Positions 39,533-52,079 of a stretch of 64,000 bases of DNA are shown here, piece by piece. The stretch is from assembly GCA_964017185.1 (NCBI GenBank), contig OZ024880.1:40018329-40082328 (forward strand). Direction: 5' to 3'. The DNA comes from Rugalucina vietnamica (Eukaryota > Mollusca > Bivalvia > Lucinida > Lucinidae). Under the pieces are notes generated by a model that did no database searches, was not told the DNA's origin, and saw nothing but the letters and a program-made list of their open reading frames with translations. Numbering within the stretch: the stretch's first letter is position 1; each line of letters starts with the position of its first letter. The position numbers and the translations under genes were made by a program.

Positions 39533-39735
39533 AGGGAGTGCGGTGGTGTAGTGGTAGAGTGTCGGACTCAGAATCGAGAGGTCCTGAGTTCGATCCCCAC
39601 AGGCGTCACCGTGTTGTGTCCTTGAGCAAGACACATTAACTCCCTACAGTACCGGTTAAACCCAGGAAGAGTTGGCTCCGTCCCGACTTGACTGAAAAAT
39701 TGTTGACTGGGACGTTAAGCCTAAATACAAAATTT
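39533..39735 (+). mobile_element. tRNA-headed SINE, complete
   Basis: Head GTGGTGTAGTGGTAGAGTGT (A-box) and GAGTTCGATCCCC (B-box), then CACCGTGTTGTGTCCTTGAG, CAAGACACATTAACTCC and tail GGGACGTTAAGCCTAAATAC. This is the reference copy for the family (8564, 45285, 50368, 50755). Confidence 0.9.
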
Positions 39736-39858
39736 CTGATCATCACCTCAGGTGTGGGGTGGTTGGCTAAATTTAGAATTTAGTTTTGGGGTGGACCATT
39801 TAAACTATTTACACTAAAACGACTGCCTCGATATGGGCCTATGTTTTAAATAGAAACC

Positions 39859-40055
39859 TTAAATTCCTGAAATGGTCTTGGATGAGACCACTCGAGAAGG
39901 GATACTATTCCAAACCTGAATAGTTCTGGGGAAAAATGGATTTTTCAGGGCATCTCTATCAGGTCTGATGCAAGTCAGGATTGAGGTACTATACCTCGAT
40001 TGAGGTTTGTAACCTCTATTGAGTTTTGAAATATGCATAGACATGTGCAAAATTT
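39859..40055 (-). pseudogene. LINE C-terminal fragment
   Basis: The minus frame ends with RDALKNPFFPRTIQVWNSIP and SRVV, the C-terminal block of CR1/L2-like ORF2. Together with the RT pieces at 44455-44720 it looks like one old LINE split by later insertions. Confidence 0.7.
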
Positions 40056-40072
40056 CGAAAAATGAAGCATTA

Positions 40073-40461
40073 GGCGTAAACAAAAAAATAGCTGTGTTTC
40101 CGCTAACCCGACCGACTCTGAGTTTCTGCGCCGACCCTGCAGTTTTTATTGCCAATAGAAATAAAATAAAAATATTTTCATGCAGACCGACCCTCAACAT
40201 TTGAAATGGAAAACAGACAATGATTTAAAAACTGCTATAATTTCAACAATACTAGGTCAACTCGCATTCAGCTTTCTACTGGTTTTAAACTTCATCACAT
40301 GTTTGTTTCGAGTACTTATGATTAATTTTAGCACGTTTCTACCTTTTTACCCATTTTCAAGAAAGAAAAAAATACACAAAAAATAAAAAGATTTTCCGAC
40401 CTACCGACTCTACCCTGTCTTCGGCATGTTAGCGGAAACAAGGCTATATTTATTTTACGCC
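40073..40461. mobile_element. MITE, 389 bp, GGCGTAAA termini
   Basis: Left GGCGTAAACAAAAAAATAGC, right complement GGCGTAAAATAAATATAGCC; both continue (T/C)TGTTTCCGCTAAC. TA adjoins both ends. Inner words CCGACTCT are also inverted. Inserted within the old LINE. Confidence 0.75.
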
Positions 40462-41439
40462 TTACATTGAAAATTGCAAAATTGTGCTTTGATAAATCTG
40501 TTAACCTTGGTCGTTTACTTATTTTTGATACAACTGTTTTGAAAATTAATCCAGTGATATCGATGTAGATAATTATTTTTCCGGTGCGTACTGTACGCGT
40601 CAAAATAAATGCACACTGCGTACCGACAATACAACTGTGTACACGTTTTCTGAGGATTCTTATTCTAATCACTCATTTAGAATCAATTAAACTTATAGAT
40701 ACATGTATGTGTACACGTATGGATAAGACAATTTCTTCAAGTAATGAAAACTCAAGTAAATTGGCTACCAATCCTGTAATTACATGCTATTCTAATATTT
40801 AGGCGTGTTAAACCATACTTTTGTCCCCAGCATAGATAATAAGAGAGAAAAAAAATAGCAAAACATGATAAACTGGGCTGGCTGTAGAACATGGAATACA
40901 TCAAGTTTAAATTAAAAACAATGACCGGAAATCGATGCAAAATGCCTGTTCAATAAACAAAAGTGACACACTAAACTTCGTGAATAAATCTTTGGTAAAC
41001 GGTTTGTCTGGCCAAGGAACTGAACGGAGAGCGCGTGAAGATACATTCTATATTGCATGATATGTTAATTTGGAACGAGCAAAAGCTACATTAATAACTA
41101 CTTTTCCATTGTTGACAGAGCAGCCAGACAAACCTAGTTGAAGAATTGTCATTTTGTGACAATTTTATAGATATTTTTTTATCTGAGTACGCATAAAACC
41201 GAAAAATATTTGCGTACCGCTGATTTTTACTGCGTACATGGTACGCACAGGTCCGAATTTTCTATGCGTACAGAGCGAAAAGTCGTGCGTACATACGCAG
41301 TACGCATCGTTATCTATTTTGCTGTTAAATCTGAGAATATTTTTTACAAAACATGTTTTTACCTAATGTTACCATTGATTTCTGCTTTAAGGCCCCCCCC
41401 CCAAAAAAAAAAGAATGTTTCCGTAGAATATCACAATTA
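40462..41439. other. GCGTAC-word-rich sequence, otherwise unassigned
   Basis: Degenerate GCGTAC/GTACGC words cluster at 40580-40625 and 41190-41315 in inverted orientation, possibly the two ends of another word-repeat element. I could not fix the edges. Confidence 0.35.
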
Positions 41440-42087
41440 GCGTACCGTCGATTATACGATCAATACATGCGCATGTGCAGTACTGATAAAATGGCGGCCT
41501 CCAGTGGCAGTGGCCAACAAATTCTCGCACTTCGCATAAAAAAATGCTAGCACGGCAGTGAAAAAAAAACTAATGTCATCATTAGACGGTCAATCAACAC
41601 TAAATTATGTGTTCAAAAAGTTTCACACTTTCAAGGAAAACCCACTTACCATCTCAAAAACAATTGCACAATTTCAGTGTAAAATTGATTTAAGCCCCTC
41701 CACCGAGTCATTCAATTGGGTGGGGAAATGTTGGTCGACGAACTTCAAAGTCATTGAGATGGCATGCAATTTAAGCAAAGAAAACCAAGTGGAAACAATC
41801 AGTAAAATATTGCCATTTGCAGAATCACTATGTACGCTTACAGGCACAATTGCAGATTCACAATGCAAAGATTGAGTGCTTTGAAACAGTAATGCATTAT
41901 CACCTGTACCTTAGGTGTTTGCTGAAGTATCATGTGGACCAAGTGGAAGCTTCATCCAAATAAAAAATGTTGAATTGAAGTTTTAACTAAGAAGCTGTGC
42001 ACGTGCACTGGAGAAGAAAACAGTTTAATTCTGATTAAACTGTATATCTATGTTCAGGTATTTTACATGGTAAGGCTTCCCTCAAAA

Positions 42088-42143
<56 letters not shown>
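41440..42143 (+). pseudogene. possible processed retrocopy of an unrecognised mRNA
   Basis: ATGGCGGCCTCCAGTGGCAG at 41491 gives MAASSGSGQQILALRIKKC then a stop after an A run. A second open frame (41558-41875, not beginning with ATG) reads LNYVFKKFHTFKENPLTISK and onwards. A 53-nt poly(A) follows at 42091-42143 after AAAAATAAAA. GCGCATGTGCAG upstream looks like promoter/5' UTR sequence. No target duplication was found and the protein is not recognised. Confidence 0.35.
42091..42143. repeat. poly(A) tract, 53 nt
   Basis: Uninterrupted; the minus-strand poly-Phe ORF across it is meaningless. Confidence 0.97.
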
Positions 42144-42144
<1 letters not shown>

Positions 42145-42575
42145 ATTTTTTTTTACTTTTACTGTCCGGCATTGACGTCTTTCTGATTGACACAAACCTG
42201 GTTTCTGCCACTGACATCAGGTGTAAGTGGTGATCCTTTTTTTTTTTTAAAGTTTATACTTGTTTTCAGTTTTTGTTTACTAGTATTTCAGCAATGTTAA
42301 ACATCAAATGATGATATTCTTAGAAAAAAAGTATACAATACACAGAAAGCAGCAGAAATACTGATACACTATTCAAATACATGCCATACATTGAAGACTT
42401 TTATTTTAAATCTCAAAAATTACCCCTTCCACCTATTATGTATGAAATTGGAGGAATTTGCAAAGAATTCTCAAACAGATTTTGCTGAAAAATGTTTCAT
42501 TTGAAAGCTGCACATTTTGCAAGCAACATTGGCGGGGCCCGGAATTATGTTGCAATTTTTGCATAGCTACATGTA

Positions 42576-43898
42576 CAGGGTGTTAAGAAAGTTCGAAGAC
42601 ATTGTAATATTCCTTATAACTTCATAATGAATAATAACACAATCTGAAAAATCAACACAATTAAAACCCATTTTGATATCAGTTTGCACAGTATAAAAGA
42701 ACTTCTACAACTTCTGTTTTGACTGGTTTATAATGCAATTTCTAAGTCAGGGTGCCACAGCTTGCCGTATTCTCTATGAGAGTTGTGTAAAAAGGGGTGG
42801 CATATTAAACATAATTTAAACTATTCACAATATAAACCAGGGAGCATAAAATAACTTTAAGTGATAGTCACTGTCCTTAACATCACCATGAACATAACAG
42901 TTATTTTAATTAAGCTATTTCAGAACATTTTTTTTCATCAGATGAAAAAGCATGATTTTCAGAAAAGCTGTGGGTGTTTTGATAGGGGGTAGGGGTAATC
43001 AAGACTTAATGGAATCAAAGAATGAAGCAAATAACTTACATAAAATATTTCATATTATGTATTAAGTGTCGGGATAGTGAACAGAATTGTTAAAATGTTC
43101 ATTTTCTAGATTATGTGGTTAAAATTTATCATACATTAAGGTTGACCCCAAAAAGTTGCAAAAATAGGGTGAAATGACGAAAAATTTAGAATTTTATTAA
43201 CAATATAACTTTTTTACTGGCATGGGCACCGTAAACCACAACAATACACACCCCTGTATCAAATATTACCACGCAAATCTAAATAAACTACTGTATGTTT
43301 ATGTTATATTCAAAATAATAACGTTTTAACGCAAAATTTCATGTTGACGATAGTGAGGGACAGGCTTAGGTATAACATGTTTTTCAATTAGTTTTATTCA
43401 AAAATAAGGAAGGGGCGTCATCAAAAATTAGTTTCCATTATGCCACAACATATCTTATAGCATTATATTAGAAAAAGAAATGACAATAACTACGCAGTTT
43501 CAAATGTTCATAAAATATTTACCTATACCCCCTACTATTTGTGGCCTATTTCAAGAATGGGGGTACCCTAAGACTTTGCTGAGCAATTCCATAAAGTTTA
43601 CTAGACAACAGAAATTTATGACTCACATTTGCATAAAACATTCTTGACAATATTTGTAATCAATGTTTTCAATGTGAATCCACTGGTATTGGAAATTTAA
43701 ACAGTTTTTTGGACAAGCACTGGTTAAACCCACATTTTGCATTTTATGACAATTCAGAAGAGGGGTCGCTTATTTTCCACATGTATTTTCTCCTATCAGT
43801 TTGCTATAAAGCAATAACAGTATATAATAATATCTAAATGCTTTATTTAACACTCAGTATCCTTTTGAATGATGTCTTCGAACTTTCTTAACACCCTG
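42576..43898. mobile_element. TA-flanked mariner-like non-autonomous element, 1323 bp
   Basis: Perfect 27-bp TIR beginning CAGGGTGTTAAGAAAGTTCG at both ends, flanked by TA (42574-42575, 43899-43900). CAGGGTGT termini and TA target are typical of Tc1/mariner relatives. The interior is AT-rich without a transposase frame. Confidence 0.92.
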
Positions 43899-44454
43899 TA
43901 TTTGTTTAAAAATTCTCAATATAGTAATTTCAAGTACATTTTCAAACCTCAATGAGGTTAAAAACCCTACCTCCAGGGATTTTTTTGACAATTTTGGGAA
44001 GGGGCCCTAGGGCCTTTCTGATTGGGACAATTAGCGAAGTAAATTTGGAATTGGGAAATTTTAAGTTCTAGACATTCACAATTGATATTTTCCAAAGTGA
44101 CATAGCTTAATAAGGGATTTCATTTAGAATAATTAGATAATAATTCATAATCAAAAGTGTCAAAAGTTAAATAACATTTCTCGCTAACAGCAAAGTTTGA
44201 ATTTCACAATGTATGGAACTGTTGAAAATTATTTTCAGCTGTAATTGGGAATTCTTTCTTCAGATAGGGGAAAAAGACACCTAATAGTAATTTGCATTGG
44301 GAATGAGGCCTAATTTCGGCCCCTGAGACACAAAAAAAATCCCTGACCTCAATCCTGACGTGTACTAGACCTGACTATAGGTAAATTGTCTTGTGTATTT
44401 CTTTAAGGTTGGGTGCTGGGGTCAGGTATTTGTTTTTATCAAGATACACTATAC

Positions 44455-44720
44455 CAGAGTGTGTCCTAGGAGGACCGCTCCCTGCGGGACTCCAGATAAT
44501 GGAAACTCAAGTTTGTCTAGCAATATAACCAACGCTACTGGTGTTCCTCCATCTCCTGCAGGTCCACCTGGCTGCAGTCCTTTGCACCCTCTCTATCTTA
44601 GCAGTCTGAGTATCATTATAGGGATGCCAAATAGGAGCTGCATACTCGAGTTGAGGTCAAACCAATGTTTTGTATGCAATTTTCTTAGTATAATGCCTAG
44701 GTGCCAGTGCCAAATTATAT
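44455..44720 (-). pseudogene. LINE RT fragments
   Basis: Minus strand: GVPQGAVL (44490s; RT motif B) and, in another part, RPQLEYAAPIWHPYNDTQTA followed by KIERVQRTAARWT (C-terminal region). The motif order is disturbed and frames are broken, so this is an old rearranged copy. Confidence 0.75.
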
Positions 44721-45284
44721 GTATTTTGCTACACGACCCATACCTGGATCTTTTCCTGGGTCTGGGACTGTGAGACATGATTTTTTCATTTAATTTTTTA
44801 CACAATCAAACAATTAAATGCATCCGCTGTGATATTTTTATTACTGGTCATCTAAATTTGCATCTTTAACACATTATCTGTTAACAAAACACTCTTTAAA
44901 CTGTATCTTCTCACAGACTTATTTTTCATAAAATGGTGTCTTTCAAAATGTTTATTTATACTAGTACATTTTTTGATACATTTATGCGCATAATATTCGG
45001 GTATATAGGGTGGTATGGCAGGATAGATACATGTACATTGACAGTACTACTTCAAACTTGGATAAAACACCAACAGACATGAAAATGATGAAAGAGTTCA
45101 AATGATATTTGTCTGTAACTGTTTCAGATTATTGTTTCGGTTGAAAGATTGACACACTGACAATGTTGTATGTTGGATATCTAATGATTCAAGCAGCGGA
45201 AAGATGTTTCAGTGTTATTTCAACGATACAGTTTTTGGTAAGATCATCTTTACTTTAGTGATATTAGTCATCACATTACATAGT
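44721..45284. other. no recognisable feature
   Basis: AT-rich spacer. Confidence 0.5.
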
Positions 45285-45500
45285 AGGGAGAGCGTTGGCG
45301 TAATGGTAATGTGTTGGACTCTAAATAAAGAGGTCCTGGGTTCGATCCCTACAGGCTTCACCGTGTTGTGTTCTTGAGCAAGACACTACAGTACTGGTTA
45401 AAACCATCCTGACAAGACTGAAAAATTGTTGACTGAGATGTAAAAAGGTACAAGTAGGCAAAGATCAGGAAAAGAAGCCTCAATACAAAAAAAAAAAAAA
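45285..45500 (+). mobile_element. tRNA-headed SINE with a 30-bp retroelement fragment in its tail
   Basis: Head GCGTTGGCGTAATGGTAATG, B-box GGGTTCGATCCCTAC, body as at 39533. Between GACTGAGATG and AAGCCTCAATAC sits TAAAAAGGTACAAGTAGGCA AAGATCAGGAAAAG, the 3' terminus of the retroelement family. An A-rich tail follows to 45570. Confidence 0.85.
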
Positions 45501-45570
45501 ACAACAACAACAAAAAAAAAAAACAACACAAAAAACAAAAAAACAAACAAAAAAAAAAAACAAAAAAAAA

Positions 45571-48040
45571 CAAGTAGCCCAAGGGCAACGATCGCTCACC
45601 TGAGAGTCAACAAGTACAGTCACTGGACAAAGTAAATTTTTTTCTATTTTTTTGTTTTACCCTAAATGGGTATGACGGCCATCTTGGTAATGTTTCAGGT
45701 CTATGGCTGCAATAGTTACCATAGGATCATTGGTCCTGTAAACGCTTACCTGAGACCTAGTTGTCACTTTTCCCCATGTTTCCATGTTTGCCTATGTTTC
45801 CAAAATTGACCTTGGCCTAAATTAATCACATACATGTACCTTCATCTCCTCTATTAGTTGTTTGCATCTACCACTTTTCAGGTCTCAGGCTGCATTTAGT
45901 TTACAAAATATCCATTGTTTTCACTTTTTCCCATGTAAAAGCCTAAGTTTCCAAAATTGACCTTGCCTTAAAATAAGTCAAGGTCATCTTAGGGTCATCA
46001 TTTTATCAAACTATGATGGACTGGAGTCCCAAATGCTACATACCAAGTTTCGTGAAAATCAGCCTGCCGGTTCTGGAGAAGAAGATTTTTGAGTGGTTTT
46101 TACCATATATGGGCGCAGCGGCCATCTTGGTCATGTGACCCAGATTTCCGGATCAAACTTTCGTAACCCCTACCCAGGGATGCTCCACATAAAATTTCAG
46201 TTTGATTGGTCATCTGGTTTCAGAGAAGAAGATCTTTGAAAAGTGTGTATAGAGGACAGATCAGCCAAGGTCAAGAGATGACCTTGACCTAAATTAATCA
46301 CATACTTTCATTAGTTGTTTTGCATCTACCACTTTTCATGTCTCAGGCTGCAATAGTTTTCAATAAATCCATATTTTTCACATTTTCCCATGTTAAAGCC
46401 TATGTTTCCAAAATTGACCTTGAGGTTAAATAGGTCAAGGTCATCCTAGGATCATTATTTGATCAAACTACGATGGGCTGGAGTCCCAAATGCATCATAC
46501 CAAGTTTCGTGAAAATCGGCCTGCCCTTTGTGGAGAAGAAGATTTTTGAGTGGTTTTTGAGCGATAATATTCTGAGAAATCAAAAATTTATTATCGGTTA
46601 AGATTCATTTTCTAACCAATGTTTAACATATTTGGTCCAATTTAGATAATACTAGTCTTTGTATAGACTACCCTGTTGAATGATGCAAAATTTCAGTGAT
46701 TCTCTTTGGCTCCATGTTGCCAAATATAAAGGGTCACTGACGAGACTTTAATAGTCGAAACCGCGGTATGGCCCATCCCCTTTCTCATTAATGTGTTCGC
46801 TGCTCTTAAAGGATCTAAGTTTTAATTTTTATTTACCATATATGGGCGTGGCTGCCATCTTGGTCATGTGACCCAGATTTCGCGATCAAATTTTCGTCCC
46901 CACTATCCAGGAATGCTACATAAAATTTCACTTTCATTTGCCAAGCGGTTTCAGAGAAGAAGATCTTTGAAAAGTGTGTATGGATGACAGATCCTTCAAG
47001 GTCAAGAGATGACCTTGGCCTAAATTAATCACATACCTTCATCTACTCCATTAGTTGTTTGCATCTACCACTTTTCAGGTCTCAGGCTGCAATAGTTTTC
47101 AAAAAAATGCAATATTCTGCTTTTCGTCTTATAAGTCAATGGAAACTTTAAGTTGCCATAGCAACCAAAGTAGTGGGACAAGGACAATAAAAAACACAAA
47201 CTTTGTAGAGGCTAATATCATAAGCATGTATGCAAAGTTTCAGCTTCATCTGCCTTACAGCTTCTGAGAAGAAGATTTTTGAATATTTTTTTCGAAAATT
47301 TACCCTTTACGTTGCTAAAGCAACCAAACCAATAAAGCGATTTTGACAAAAGTTGCCTAAAACGGGGAGGACTACTCAATAAACATTTATGTAAAAACAA
47401 AATTTCAATATCCTCAATGAAACGGCAGAAATAGCAAATTTCCACTTTTTGTCTTATAAGTCAATGGAAACTTCAAGTTACCATAGCAACCAAAGTAGTT
47501 GGACAAAGACAATAAAAACACAAACTTTGTACACACTAATGTCATAAGCATGTATGCTAAATTTCAGCTTCATTCCCTGTACGACTTCTGAGAAGAAGAT
47601 TTTTGAATATTTTTTTTCGAAAATTTACCCTTTATGTTGCTATAGCAACAAAACGAATAAAGTGATTTTTACAAAAGTTGCCTTAAACGTTGAGGACTAC
47701 TCAATAAACATTTACGTAAAAACAAAATTCAAATATCCCCAACCTGACAACAGAAAATGCCAATTTCCACTTTTTCTCCATACAAGTCAATGGAAACTTC
47801 AAGTTGCCATAGCAACCAGAGTTCTTATCCGATCGAAATAAAAAACACAAATATTCGTTCCCCCCCCCCCACATGTAGATGCTATATGTGAAATATGAAA
47901 AGATTCGGCCTGGCAGCTTCAGAGGAGAAGTTGTTTGAAAATGTTGAAGAAGACGACGACGGACGATGACGCACGGATGCCGGCTCGACTACTATACTAT
48001 AAGCTCACCTTGTGAGCCTTCGGCTCAGGTGAGCTAAAAC
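45571..48040 (-). mobile_element. hairpin-ended tandem-repeat element, minus copy
   Basis: Ends with TGAGCCTTCGGCTCAGGTGA GCT at 48005-48038 (the hairpin start of the family, reversed) and begins CAAGTAGCCCAAGGGCAACG ATCGCTCACC. The core holds about 300- and 700-bp duplicated blocks (GACCTTGACCTAAATTAATC, GGAAACTTCAAGTTGCCATA). It contains one unit of the 32029 repeat at 46563-46840. Open frames here are by-products of repeats. Confidence 0.8.
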
Positions 48041-48944
48041 AAACATTACATAGTACACAATGCTTTCATGGTGTTACAGGATGTTTCACGCACAAACCAG
48101 TTCCTCCCGGGACTGTTTGCGTAAAAAAATATTTTTCGAACGGGACATTTACTCCCGAAGAGTGCCACATGTTTTATAAAATCGATTTTAATGATTTTTT
48201 TAATTGAAATTATTTGGGGTTTTTTTATGTCATTTCAATGAACAATTTTAGACATCCAAATAGGATAAACATGTCGCTTAAGGACTTCTAAAACTATAAT
48301 TGGTGAACCTACCCATGAATTTGATTTTTGAGCGATTCGTCTCACCTTTTTTATCAAACAGCCCCATTCGATTTTTTGCGCAAATAGTCCTGGAGGAAAC
48401 GTCACAAGGAGGAACTGTTTTAGGAGCCCTTTCGTAGTACTCAGAAAGTGACTGCATGTATGTCCAATTTTGATATGTGAAAATGTCATTGTTTTGTTAT
48501 TTTGTGTTTCTAGTGAACATAATATTACTGATGCGTGTATTCATTTATTTTCAGAGTGTTTGTTTCTTCTGCATGAAGGATCTTGCTGTCTGTGTCATTA
48601 GACCATGGTGAGAAGCTTTTAACAAACATGTGCATGTGCACGAAACATGTTTCAGTGATATATAGTAAGAATACCAAACCGATTATCCAGAACTGAGAAC
48701 AGCCAACGCGGATAAAGTCAGTAAAAGACTCAAAGACTGTAGTATGCAATTACCTGCCTTAGAACAACTTTGTGAAAATTGTGATCTGTGGAAAGTTGTC
48801 TCCACACAGGTATTTATCATGGCATCGGCATTGTTTGTTTTCATTCACAATTCTCTCTGAATAACAAGATATAGATTATAATACTTGCAATATGGATTTG
48901 TTTATCAAGGTTGACTTTCTTTCATTATCCATTAATGGACAAAC
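48041..48944. other. no recognisable feature
   Basis: Inverted words around AACTGTTTGCG/GGAGGAACTG (48090-48425) hint at another MITE, but the ends are unclear. Confidence 0.35.
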
Positions 48945-50070
48945 AGGACAATGCAGGTCACATGGAGTTTTCCTCGTCGTGCTTCTTATGGTGTATACAT
49001 TTCGCAACTTATTAGGTTTGCTAGAGTCTGCAATCATGTTACAGACTTCAACGCTCGAAATAAATGTTTAACGGCAAAACTTCTCCAACAGGGCTATCGG
49101 TATCATAAACTTCGAAAAACATTTTCTAAATTTTATCGTAGACACTATGAATTGATTTCCAAATATAATGTTGGGTTAAAGACGCTTTTAAGTGAGGGCC
49201 TTTCGGAACCTGAATTTTATGGTGACTTGGTTTACAAATTAAAGAAACTTAAAGGAATTAATGATTTTTCTTTTCAGTTCAGAAAAATCATAACACGTTA
49301 CAAACGTATAGGTTATAACTTGAATGTTATGCGACAGTCTGCATGCTTAGTTTTTAACCCAATCATGGTTGATAACTATGCTGCCTTCTTTAATTGCACG
49401 CCGGTGGGTCGGGCGTCAGACTCTATGATGGCCCCGACATAAAGCTATTCATTTTAGTTGGTTGGGACCGGAGCTTCTTGTCTGTTGCTTGGCCCACCGG
49501 GGTCCAACTGGTGTTTTTCTTTTGCTCCGGAGTTAGTAGGTTATTCGGCGCCCAGGGATCTCCATCGTCGGGCAGCTTACTCAGTCTGTGAGTCCTGGTT
49601 TTTGATTCATCAGGATGTTTATCATGATTTATTTGTTTGTTCTTGATGATTCATTGACTAGTTAGAGATTCACCACGAGGACCGAATAACTAACTAAATG
49701 TTATGAACCACTGCGGAAGCTGAGGGTGAGGTTATGGCCATGTAAAACCGGTTTAAGCCCGCCAGTAACTTTGTGTTACTGATCGTTCCAAGTCGATACT
49801 TCTGTGGTGGTTCTTTTTGTTTTATGTCTTGGTGTTTAAAATTTTTTTGTGCTGTTGGCGCCTTATGTATGTTTTCATATTTTTAGTTAAGTTAAGGTAA
49901 CTGAGTGGCCACCTATTGGGAAAATAGCTGCCCATTCGGCTTGCGATTGTTTCATGGTATAAGTACCTGATTGTTAGTTTGGTTTTTTCCCACCTCGGTT
50001 TTTGGAGTGGGAATCTTTTTCTGATTGCGCCTTTTCCTGATCTTTGCCTACTTGTACCTTTTCATGCTTA
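48945..50070 (+). mobile_element. longest copy of the GGTACAAGTAGG retroelement (plus strand)
   Basis: 5'-truncated; contains the end of an ORF (48951-49442), then a 3' UTR of about 620 nt ending GATCTTTGCCTACTTGTACC TTTT. Other copies share this end but start at different points, the hallmark of target-primed reverse transcription. Confidence 0.85.
48951..49442 (+). pseudogene. C-terminal part of a retroelement ORF
   Basis: Reads FPRRASYGVYISQLIRFARV, then LLQQGYRYHKLRKTFSKFYR and FNCTPVGRASDSMMAPT stop. From memory this matches the extreme C-terminus of a family of invertebrate RT proteins, but no catalytic RT motif is present in the window to prove it. The first Met is only the start of the truncated frame. 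The last 50 codons recur at 63070-63235. Confidence 0.6.
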
Positions 50071-50367
50071 AATTCGAAAAACAAAAAACACAAAAAAAAA
50101 CATTGCATGTGTTTTGTACAAACATGTACATGTATTATATATGTATATAGTGCATTTATGTTCTTTCCTAGTGTGCATAAACAGAAATAAATACATGAAA
50201 TTTCATGACATATGTGTTGGTTTTAAAATTTATGACTTCGAGATCAGTCGGGGTGCAAGAAAACCTGTCGCCAGGGATTCAGAGTATGTTCCTGAAATAG
50301 AGCTATACAGGCATGATTGCTGCAGCCAAGGTTTAGCACATTACAGTCATGTACTTAGATGTACTTA

Positions 50368-50650
50368 GTGAGGGCAGTGGCGTAGTGTTGAATCACAAAG
50401 TTCTGGGTTCAAACCCCACTGGGACTTGGTTGAGTCCTTGAACAAGACACATCTGAATCTGAATGGTTTACTGGTGACATGCCAAATTGACAATATTTCA
50501 CCAGGGGGTGGGGGGAGGTGCACCAGCAGGGAAATTAGTCCATGGCTCTAATGATTTGCACCCTGGTTGATACCCAGAAAACCGTCGCACCATCCAGACA
50601 TAACTGAAAAATTGATGACCAAGAAGGAATGTTAGACCTTAAATCGAACA
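50368..50650 (+). mobile_element. SINE copy interrupted by a LINE 3' tail
   Basis: Head GGGCAGTGGCGTAGTG, B-box GGGTTCAAACCCC, then after CAAGACACAT the segment 50450-50545 (CTGAATCTGAATGGTTTACT, CAATATTTCACCAGGGGG) matches the minus-strand 3' end of the LINE at 2345. The SINE resumes and ends GAATGTTAGACCTTAAATC. Confidence 0.75.
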
Positions 50651-50754
50651 CCAGAATTTTTTTAGCTAAAATGGCGTAGTCAGCAGCTGCCAGATTTTTA
50701 AGAAAGACTAAGAAACAACACTTTACAAAATGTACAACCTACATTTGAACTGTG

Positions 50755-50985
50755 CAACCCTTTGGTTTGATTTAGGTATGGATGTAACGTCCCAGTCAAC
50801 AATATTTCCGTCATGTCCCCAGCTTGGGACACTCCTTTGTGTGTATTAACCAGTACTTTCCAGAGTCAATGTGCCTTGCTCATCTTGCAGTGATATAAGC
50901 CAGCCACCAGTGGGGATCGACTCCTTACCTCCCTAACCAGAGTCTGATGCACTAACCACCAGGCCAACATGCTCCTTTGAATGCA
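50755..50985 (-). mobile_element. SINE copy, diverged
   Basis: Complement of the family tail (GATGTAACGTCCCAGTCAAC) at the left and of the B-box (GGGGATCGACTCC) and head (GATGCACTAACCACCAGGCC) at the right. Confidence 0.7.
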
Positions 50986-51020
50986 TATTTGTATACTAGT
51001 ATACACGCCAGGTCCCATTT

Positions 51021-51570
51021 TTAGCTCACCTGAGCCGTTATGTTCACAAGGTGAGCTTATAGTATACCCATGCTCCATCGACAGTCGTCGTTGTAGTCAT
51101 TGTTGTCCACAATTTTCCGTGAAACATCTTCTCCTCTGAAACCGCTGGGCCAATCAAAGCCAAACTTTATATGGAGCATCCTCAGGAAGGGGGAACAAAA
51201 GTTATTGCCGCCATGGCTATAAATAGCAAAACCTTTAAAAATCTTCTTTTCCAGAACCAGAAGGCCTATGATTTTGAAACTTGGCATGAAACATCAGGCA
51301 ATGGAGCTCAACAAAGTTTGTATAAATCAATCCATGGCCCTCTGATGACTTTGACCTAATTAACTGCAAGGTCAACATAGGTCGCCCATGCATTCGAATG
51401 AGGAAATTTGTTAAAATGTGAGTTGAAGGGCAAAACTTGCAGGACATGGGCAAATGGATGGAATATTTATGTTTACAAATACATTTTAGCCCCAGGGGGT
51501 TGTCTGCCCCTGCACCGGGGCTATATACATGTATATGACTGTAATATTCAAACATCATGTCCGGATTGAA
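51021..51570 (+). mobile_element. hairpin-ended element, right-truncated copy
   Basis: TTAGCTCACCTGAGCCGTTA start, ATCTTCTCCTCTGAAACCGC and GGAGCATCCTCAGGAAGGGG body words, fading out by about 51570. Confidence 0.65.
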
Positions 51571-52079
51571 TTGACATTTCGTAGTTTTTTTACTCTTTTT
51601 TGCTCACCACCAATCTTTTTTGCTCACCACCAAAAGAAATCAAGAGGGGAGGGGTTCATCACCCGACCCTCACATATTTCTTAACCATTCTTAAGTTTTG
51701 CATTCAGTCTTATTCTTCAATAATGATCTTGTTCAGAAATACTGCATTTATTGTTAAATTAAAGGATGACTGCTCTTTTGAACTTTTTAAATTTCTTTTT
51801 ATGTGACTACATCGCTCGAGTTAGTATACAGATTATACATTGTATTTGCATAAACAGAGTGTGTAGTCATAGTCGGAACCGGATCATTAATGTCTGTATC
51901 TATTTGTTAATTGACCGAAACGCCCGCATCAGTGGAAAGCAGTCCGATGAATGAAGGAATTTTAACACGGAGCCGTTTCCGTAGTAAAACCTTAGCAAAT
52001 CAAGCCATATTTCTTTTTAGTATTTCTACCACTTTTATCACACCGCCCAATTATTACATGTGGCTACATGTTATAGCTT
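51571..52079. other. no recognisable feature
   Basis: AT-rich; a short direct repeat TTTTTTGCTCACCACCAA occurs near 51597 and 51616. Confidence 0.5.

Noticed and set aside
41558-41875. 105-codon ORF as a gene on its own
   Set aside because: Starts with GTG, not ATG, and is preceded by a stop; better seen as part of a possible retrocopy.
42035-42217. Poly-Phe/Leu ORF
   Set aside because: Translation of a poly(A)/poly(T) tract; the same applies at 45358-45588 and 37641-37832.
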